From positions 1 to 11,834 of the forward strand of contig CAZBLP010000057.1 of assembly GCA_964492825.1 (NCBI GenBank): 11,834 nucleotides of DNA, read 5' to 3'. The stretch is from CAZBLP01 sp964492825 (lineage in GTDB: Bacteria; DYJV01). The number at the start of each line of letters is the position of its first letter. The stretch's first letter is position 1. The translations under genes were made by a program, and so were the position numbers. The notes under the pieces are model-generated. The model was not told where the DNA came from. It made no database searches and saw nothing but the letters and a program-made list of their open reading frames with translations. This document shows positions 6,732 to 11,834 of the stretch, in pieces.

Positions 6732-9700
6732 ATGACAGGTAAAATTAGCAGAAGAGGTTTTCTTAAATGGACAGGCGCAAGCATTGCAGGTGCTGCTCTT
6801 GGGCAAGGCATTAAACTTGAATCAGCACATGCTCAGATGCCGTTTAAGTACAAAAGGACAAAGGAAACTACCACAATTTGTCCATACTGTGCTGTTGGAT
6901 GCGGAATTATAGTTCATTCAAGAGATGGAAAATTCATAGGTAGTGAAGGTGATCCTGATCATCCCATTAATAATGGCAAACTTTGTCCAAAAGGTAAATC
7001 ACTTACTCAATTAAGCTACGACTTTAATAAAAGCAGGTTAACAAAACCTCTTTACAGAGCACCAAAATCAAAGCAATGGAAAGAAGTTTCATGGGCATGG
7101 GCTCTTAACAGAATTGCAAAAAGAGTTAAAGAATCAAGAGATAAGCATTTTATAAAAACTAATGCTAAAGGACAAATTGTCAACAGGGTTGAAGCAATAG
7201 CCTCTGTTGGAAGTGCTGCTCTTGACAATGAAGAATGTTATATTTATCAAAAATTTTTAAGAGGTCTGGGTCTTGTATATATTGAACACCAGGCACGTAT
7301 CTGACATAGCGCAACTGTTGCGGCTCTGGCAGAGTCGTTTGGAAGAGGTGCTATGACAAATCACTGGATTGATATTAAAAATTCAGATGTTATTCTTATT
7401 ATGGGCAGTAATGCTGCTGAAAATCACCCTGTTTCCTTCAGATGGGTTACTAAGGCAATAGAAAACGGTGCAAAGTTAATTAGTGTTGATCCAAGATTTA
7501 CAAGAACTTCTTCAAAAGCACACATTTACGCACCTATTAGACCGGGAACTGATATAGCTTTTCTTGGTGGTATGATAAAATATATTCTTGATAATAAATT
7601 ATATTTTCAAGAATATGTAAAACTTTACACAAATGCAACTTTCTTAGTTGACCCAGATTTTAAATTACCAGCAGATAATGGCGGCGTTTTTTCTGGCTAT
7701 GATCCAATAAAGAGAAAATATGATAAATCAACATGGAAGTTTCAGCTTGACGAAAATGGTAATCCTAAAAAAGACCTTACTATGAATGACCCAAACTGTG
7801 TATTTCAATTATTGAAAAAACATTATTCAAGATATACACCTGAAATTGTTTCTGAAATTACCGGTACACCAAAAGAATCATTGCTGAAAGTTTATAAAAC
7901 TTATGCATCTACTGGGAAAAAGAACAAATCAGCTACAATTATGTATGCAATGGGCTGGACTCAGCATACTGTTGGCACTCAGAATATTAGAACAATGGCT
8001 ATTATTCAATTATTGCTCGGTAATATAGGTGTGGCTGGTGGAGGAGTAAATGCATTAAGAGGAGAATCCAATGTTCAAGGTTCAACAGATCATTGTTTAT
8101 TATGGCATATTCTACCTGGTTATTTGAAAACTCCCCGTGCTTCACAGCAAACTTTTGATGCTTACAATAAAAAATACACTCCTAAGACCAATGATCCTAT
8201 GAGTGCCAACTGGTGGGGAAATTATCCCAAATATTCTGCAAGTTTTTTAAGAGCAATGTTTGGACTTAATGCAAATCTTGATAAATGTTATGAAATGATG
8301 CCTAAAGTTGATGATGGTGTAAATTACTCATGGCTTATGATATTTGAGCAAATGGAAAAAGGTAATATTGAAGGTTTTTTCGCATGGGGACAAAATCCTG
8401 CATGTAGCGGTGCAAATTCCAATAGAGTAAGAAATGCTCTTACAAAATTAAAATGGTTGGTTAACGTAAATCTCTTTGATAATGAAACAGGTTCTTTCTG
8501 GAAAGGCCCTGGTATGAATCCATCTGAAATAGACACTGAAGTTTTTATGCTGCCATGTGCTATGAGTTTTGAAAAAGAGGGCAGTATTACAAACAGCGGA
8601 AGATGGATGCAATGGAGATATAAAGCCATTAACTCACCAGGCAAAGCAAGACCTGATTCTGAAATAATTAATGAGTTATATTTTAAAATAAAAAAACTTT
8701 ATGAAAAAGAAGGTGGTGCTTATCCCGAGCCTATTTTAAATCTAACATGGGATTATGGACAAAAAGACGAAAACGGCTTTATCAGAAAAATAGACACTCA
8801 TTTAATTGCAAAAGAAGTCAATGGATATTTTTTAAAAGACACTGTTGTTAAAGGTAAATTATTTAAAAAAGGCAATCTTGTCCCTTCATTTGCATATTTA
8901 ACAGCTGATGGTTCCACATCATCAGGGAACTGGCTCTATTGCAACAGCTATACTGAAAAAGGCAATATGGCGGCAAGAAGGGTTCCAATTGACAGATCAG
9001 GTATCGGGCTCTATTCAGAGTGGTCATGGGCATGGCCTGTTAACAGAAGAATTATATACAACAGAGCATCTGTTGATCAAAACGGTCAACCATGGGCACC
9101 ACAAAAGCCTGTTATAAAATGGACAGGCTCTAAATGGATTGGCGATGTACCTGATGGAGGATGGCCGCCACTTTCTTATAGCAGCAAATCCAGGTATGCT
9201 TTTATTATGAAACCTCAAGGACACGCACACATTTTTGGTCCTGGTAGAGCAGATGGGCCATTTCCGGAGCATTATGAGCCTCTCGAATGCCCTGTAGAAA
9301 AAAATCTTCTTAATCCTAAAAAATTAAACCCTGTAACTCCTCTTCTAAGTAAACCAGGAGTTGGCAAAGGGCAAAATGCTTATGCAAGCTGTGATCCAAG
9401 ATTTCCTCTAATTTGCACAACATACAGGGTCACAGAACACTGGCAAACAGGAGTATTAACAAGATGGCAGCCATGGTTACTTGAAATGCAGCCTCAACTG
9501 TTTGTTGAAATGAGTGAAGAACTTGCAAAAATTAAAAATATAAAAAACGGAGAAAAAGTTAAGGTAGTATCAGCAAGAGGTGAAGTGGAAGCTGTTGCCA
9601 TTGTAACAAAGAGGATAAAGCCATTTAAAATTGAAGGAGCAACAGTTCATATGATAGGGGTTCCTTGGTGTTTTGGATGGGTACATCCTAAAGATGGTGG

Positions 9701-9794
9701 AGATGCAGCAAATATTCTTACACCTACAATTGGCGATCCCAACACATTGATTCCAGAGACAAAGGCATTTATGGCAAATATTGAAAAAATTTAA
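6732..9794 (+). CDS. fdnG: Formate dehydrogenase, catalytic (alpha) subunit, selenocysteine-containing, Tat-exported
   Basis: A 1020-residue molybdopterin (bis-MGD) enzyme oxidising formate to CO2, near the length of E. coli FdnG (1015). The N-terminus has a twin-arginine signal, SRRGFLK at 6-12, a hydrophobic stretch and likely cleavage after AHA (34), so it acts in the periplasm. A [4Fe-4S] site is formed by Cys50, Cys53, Cys57 and Cys85. An in-frame UGA (7302-7304) falls at residue 191, in the context HQARI-UGA-HSATVA, which matches the active-site Sec-His of FdnG-type enzymes; E. coli FdnG has Sec196. The reading frame continues unbroken after it with family motifs MTNHW (208-212), GSNAAENHP (225-233), DPRFTRTS (253-260), RGESNVQG (about 443-450) and a C-terminal molybdopterin dinucleotide-binding domain (about 885-1015). 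Automated callers would split it into two ORFs. First gene of a three-gene operon under a sigma-54 promoter. Tungsten rather than molybdenum cannot be excluded. The symbol follows the FdnG-like alpha and beta subunits, although the membrane partner differs. Confidence 0.96.
7302..7304 (+). other. UGA selenocysteine codon (residue 191)
   Basis: The TGA is flanked by ATC before and CAT (His) after. The residues on both sides (QARI, then HSATVAALAESFGRGAMTNHW split by the window's own reading frame) align in memory with the Sec site of FdnG-type formate dehydrogenases. The frame stays open for 829 further codons. The Sec insertion genes (selA-D) are not in this window and must lie elsewhere. Confidence 0.93.
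7320..7338 (+). promoter_or_regulatory. Candidate bacterial SECIS hairpin downstream of the UGA
   Basis: An 8-bp stem pairs 7320-7327 with 7331-7338 (two G-U pairs) and leaves a 3-nt GGC loop at 7328-7330, so GG is at the apex as in the E. coli fdhF element. The stem base is 15 nt after the UGA, and the element lies within coding sequence, as bacterial SECIS elements do. A competing weaker hairpin (7308-7325, CUG loop, bulged G) overlaps it. The fold was drawn by hand, with no energy calculation. Confidence 0.6.
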
Positions 9795-9812
9795 CAATGT
9801 TAGGAGGTTAAA

Positions 9813-10604
9813 ATGGCTGTTAAAAAAGGCGTTTTAATAGATATTTCAAAGTGTATAGGATGCAGGGCATGCCAGGTTGCGTGTAAAGAGTGGAACGATC
9901 TCCCTGCAGAAAAAACTCATAATTTTGGTTCATATGAAAATCCGCCTCATTTAAGCGGTAATACATGGAATATAATAAAATTTTACGAAGCTACATCTGA
10001 AGGCAAAGTAATGTGGCACTTTAAAAGACATGGGTGCCACCACTGTTCAGATGCAAACTGTCTGGAAGGTTGCCCTACAGGTGCAATAAAAAGATCCCCT
10101 TCTGGTATGGTGTATATAGATCAGAAGATATGTATTGGTTGTAAAAACTGTATTCAACTCTGTCCTTTTGGTATACCTCATCTTAATGAAAAATCTGGTA
10201 CAACCATGAAATGCACAGGATGTTTTGACAGAGTTGAAAATGGTGATATACCTGCATGTGCCAAAGCTTGTCCCACAGGTGCTTTGACATTTGGAAACAG
10301 AAGCCAGCTTCTTGCAATGGCATATGAAAGATTAAATCTTTTAAGAAAACAAGGAAATAAAAGAGCATCTATTTACGGCGAAAAAGAGCTTGGTGGTTTA
10401 GGCTTTTTCTATATTCTCCTTGAAGATCCCGAGTTTTACGGATTGCCTAAAAATCCTAAAATTGTATCAAAATATTTTTATAATATTTTATCAAATTCGT
10501 TTATTGGGTTAATATCCGCTGCTGTAATTAGTCTCGGAGCTATCTTTACTTTCAGAGACAGGAGAAAAAAACTTCCAAAAAATGAACAAGAAAATATAGA
10601 ATAA
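9813..10604 (+). CDS. fdnH: Formate dehydrogenase, iron-sulfur (beta) subunit
   Basis: A 263-residue electron-transfer subunit carrying electrons from the alpha subunit to the membrane anchor. Sixteen cysteines in four groups predict four [4Fe-4S] clusters: Cys14/17/20/24, Cys75/78/83/87, Cys107/110/113/117 and Cys134/137/149/153. This is the FdnH/HybA/DmsB-like ferredoxin pattern. A single hydrophobic helix (about 224-246) followed by a basic RDRRKK stretch anchors the C-terminus with the globular part outside, as in FdnH (about 294 residues in E. coli, so this one is a little shorter). It lacks its own signal peptide and would be co-exported with the Tat-bearing alpha subunit, as known for this family. 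It is 18 nt downstream of alpha, with an AGGAGG site at 9802-9807. Confidence in the subunit role is high; the helix contacting an NrfD-type partner is inference. Confidence 0.95.
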   Translation: MAVKKGVLIDISKCIGCRACQVACKEWNDLPAEKTHNFGSYENPPHLSGNTWNIIKFYEATSEGKVMWHFKRHGCHHCSDANCLEGCPTGAIKRSPSGMVYIDQKICIGCKNCIQLCPFGIPHLNEKSGTTMKCTGCFDRVENGDIPACAKACPTGALTFGNRSQLLAMAYERLNLLRKQGNKRASIYGEKELGGLGFFYILLEDPEFYGLPKNPKIVSKYFYNILSNSFIGLISAAVISLGAIFTFRDRRKKLPKNEQENIE

Positions 10605-10616
10605 AAGGAGGTAATC

Positions 10617-11513
10617 ATGGAAGGACAAGTTATTCAATGGGGTATGCCTATTATTATATATCTTTTTTTAGGAGGTCTCGCAGGCGGAGCATATCTTATA
10701 GCAGCTCTTGCTGATCTTTGTGATTTGGAAGAGAAAAAAACAATTGCAAAAATCGGATTCTCAGTAGCTCTTCCAGCCATTATTATTGGCGGTGTTTGTT
10801 TAATTGGCGATTTAGGAAGACCTGACAGGTTTTTAAATGTTTTAAAAATTTATAAATTTACCTCTCCAATGTCAGTAGGTGTCTGGGGAGTTATAACATT
10901 CTCAGCTTTCTCAGTAATTTCTTTTCTTATGATTCACGGTATGGATGAAAAATCAACTGGAATCTGGAAATTAGGCTATTATATCAGTCTTGTTGTTCCA
11001 AGAAAAGCGGTGAATGCTGTAGGACTCTCAGCAGCTGTTTTTTTAGCAGCTTACACAGGAGTTCTTCTTACAGAAACTTCCCGTCCCTTCTGGTCTGACA
11101 CTCCATTTCTGGGAGCTCTCTTTTTAGCTTCAGGAGTGTCAACTGCCATAGCTTTTATATATTTCTTTTATGATTTAAAAAAATCAGATGGAAATGGTGA
11201 TGCGGAAGTTGGAAAATATAAATTAAAACTTGTGGATAATATGGCAATTTTTGCAGAACTTGTAATAATTCTTTTTATGTTAATAGAGCTTGCAAATCAG
11301 CACAGGCTTGTGTTAATGTCAAAAGTAAGCGGATTATTCTGGATTGGTGTGGTGTTAATCGGCCTTGTTATCCCTCTGCTTCTTAATTTTTATTCAATGA
11401 TTAATCATAGAATAAAAGGCAAAAAATTAAGCAAATCTATTGTAACACCTATTTTAATAATTGTTGGCGGATTTCTGTTAAGATATGTTGTAGTTATTGC
11501 AGGTCAGATTTAA
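10617..11513 (+). CDS. NrfD/PsrC-family membrane subunit, likely the quinone-reactive gamma subunit of formate dehydrogenase
   Basis: A 298-residue integral membrane protein with about eight predicted helices (roughly 11-31, 45-63, 85-104, 130-151, 163-184, 207-225, 237-258 and 273-294). Family-like features are the glycine-rich first helix (GGLAGGAY), the DLGRPDRFLNVL loop (65-76) and the ETSRPFWSDTPFLGALFL segment (153-170), typical of NrfD/polysulfide reductase PsrC anchors. These proteins bind quinone and carry no heme. The gamma subunit of E. coli FdnGHI is instead a di-heme cytochrome b, and no conserved heme-histidine pattern is apparent here. It starts 12 nt after the beta gene behind an AAGGAGG site, so it is clearly in the operon. 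It would pass electrons from the beta subunit's clusters to menaquinone. Whether it conserves energy cannot be judged from sequence. Confidence 0.92.
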   Translation: MEGQVIQWGMPIIIYLFLGGLAGGAYLIAALADLCDLEEKKTIAKIGFSVALPAIIIGGVCLIGDLGRPDRFLNVLKIYKFTSPMSVGVWGVITFSAFSVISFLMIHGMDEKSTGIWKLGYYISLVVPRKAVNAVGLSAAVFLAAYTGVLLTETSRPFWSDTPFLGALFLASGVSTAIAFIYFFYDLKKSDGNGDAEVGKYKLKLVDNMAIFAELVIILFMLIELANQHRLVLMSKVSGLFWIGVVLIGLVIPLLLNFYSMINHRIKGKKLSKSIVTPILIIVGGFLLRYVVVIAGQI

Positions 11514-11518
11514 ATTTT

Positions 11519-11540
11519 GATGCCCACATCTCCTTTTTTT
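11519..11540 (+). terminator. Weak candidate rho-independent terminator after the formate dehydrogenase operon
   Basis: A short hairpin (GATG 11519-11522, loop CCCA, CATC 11527-11530) is followed by TCC and a run of seven T (11534-11540). The 4-bp stem is short for a terminator, so termination may be partial. Confidence 0.3.
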
Positions 11541-11550
11541 AATTGCTTGG

Positions 11551-11583
11551 CTTAGAGTTTAGTTTTAGAAACTAAACTCTAAG
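11551..11583. repeat. Perfect 15-bp inverted repeat
   Basis: CTTAGAGTTTAGTTT (11551-11565) and its exact reverse complement (11569-11583) are separated by the 3 bp TAG. It lies between the formate dehydrogenase operon and the next gene. There is no T-run at its right side, but a T-run precedes it. A TATAAT box starts at the very next base, so it may be an operator, an RNA stem in readthrough transcripts, or part of a terminator for either strand. Its arms also show a loose 7-bp period (TTAG at 11552 and 11559; CTAA at 11572 and 11579). Confidence 0.75.
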
Positions 11584-11589
11584 TATAAT
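11584..11589 (+). promoter_or_regulatory. Candidate -10 box for the downstream gene
   Basis: A perfect TATAAT lies 24 nt before the ATG at 11614. The position 17 bp upstream gives only AGTTTT, a poor -35, and it falls inside the inverted repeat. In AT-rich DNA a lone TATAAT is weak evidence. Confidence 0.3.
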
Positions 11590-11613
11590 TCTAAAATAAA
11601 TATTGGAGGAAAA

Positions 11614-11834
11614 ATGGATTTAGAACGTTATAAAACAATTGTAAAAGAAATGTTAAAGAATAAATTAGAATTTCTAAAAAAAATTGACTTTGAAAAACTT
11701 AAGGAAAAGTTAAATTTCAAGAATTTGCCTGTGATTAAAAATAATGAAGAAATCGATAATGAACTCAATAAAATTATATCCAGTAAAGATATTGAAAAAA
11801 TAATTGATAAAATTGTAAAAAATCTACAAATAGA
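11614..11834 (+). CDS. Unidentified lysine-rich helical protein, partial (runs off the window)
   Basis: An open frame of 73 codons from an ATG preceded by GGAGGA (11605-11610), continuing past the right edge. It begins MDLERYKTIVKEMLKNK and is rich in Lys, Glu, Ile, Leu and Asn with no cysteine so far, and it should be mostly alpha-helical. There is no signal peptide or membrane helix in the visible part, so it is probably cytoplasmic. It lies 100 bp after the formate dehydrogenase operon on the same strand. A formate dehydrogenase accessory protein (FdhE- or TorD-like chaperone) would fit this position, but no diagnostic motif is visible, so no function is assigned. Confidence 0.65.
   Translation, partial: MDLERYKTIVKEMLKNKLEFLKKIDFEKLKEKLNFKNLPVIKNNEEIDNELNKIISSKDIEKIIDKIVKNLQI

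Noticed and set aside
7302..7352. Nonsense mutation making the formate dehydrogenase gene a pseudogene
   Set aside because: The UGA is at the known selenocysteine position, followed by His; the frame stays open to full length with all motifs, and a hairpin follows.

Overview
This AT-rich window (roughly 30% G+C by eye) carries a complete respiratory formate dehydrogenase operon and the signal-transduction genes beside it. The gene content suggests a Gram-negative anaerobe: a Tat-exported selenocysteine formate dehydrogenase, an NrfD-type quinone-linked membrane anchor, sigma-54 control, and sensor kinases with large periplasmic domains. The base composition and protein flavour fit Deferribacterota (a Deferribacter- or Calditerrivibrio-like organism) best. 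That placement is inference and was not checked against any database.

Left part (1-6516) is regulatory. A hybrid histidine kinase (89-2923, +) has a periplasmic solute-binding domain, two PAS domains, a kinase core and a C-terminal receiver. It converges, with only 5 bp between the genes, on a second, Cache-type sensor kinase (2929-4932, -). Upstream of that kinase on the same strand lies an NtrC-family sigma-54 activator (5185-6516, -). The 252-bp spacer between the activator and the Cache kinase contains no gene. It is built largely of several unrelated 7-bp tandem repeats.

Right part (6517-11513) is the effector operon. The divergent intergenic region holds a -24/-12 sigma-54 promoter with exact GG-N10-GC spacing (6662-6677) and a pair of direct repeats 22 bp apart further upstream, a plausible activator site. 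Then come the formate dehydrogenase catalytic subunit (6732-9794, read through an in-frame UGA at 7302-7304 as selenocysteine), the four-cluster iron-sulfur subunit (9813-10604) and an NrfD/PsrC-type integral membrane subunit (10617-11513). Formate would be oxidised in the periplasm and electrons passed through the beta subunit to the quinone pool. The simplest reading is that the divergent two-component system, perhaps with input from the hybrid kinase, switches the operon on through sigma-54.

The right end (11514-11834) has a perfect 15-bp inverted repeat, a TATAAT box and the start of an unidentified lysine-rich protein that runs off the window. Nothing here is clearly a new system. The most noteworthy points are the selenocysteine readthrough with a candidate SECIS hairpin, the sigma-54 promoter beside its likely activator, and the two intergenic palindromes built from inverted heptad repeats.
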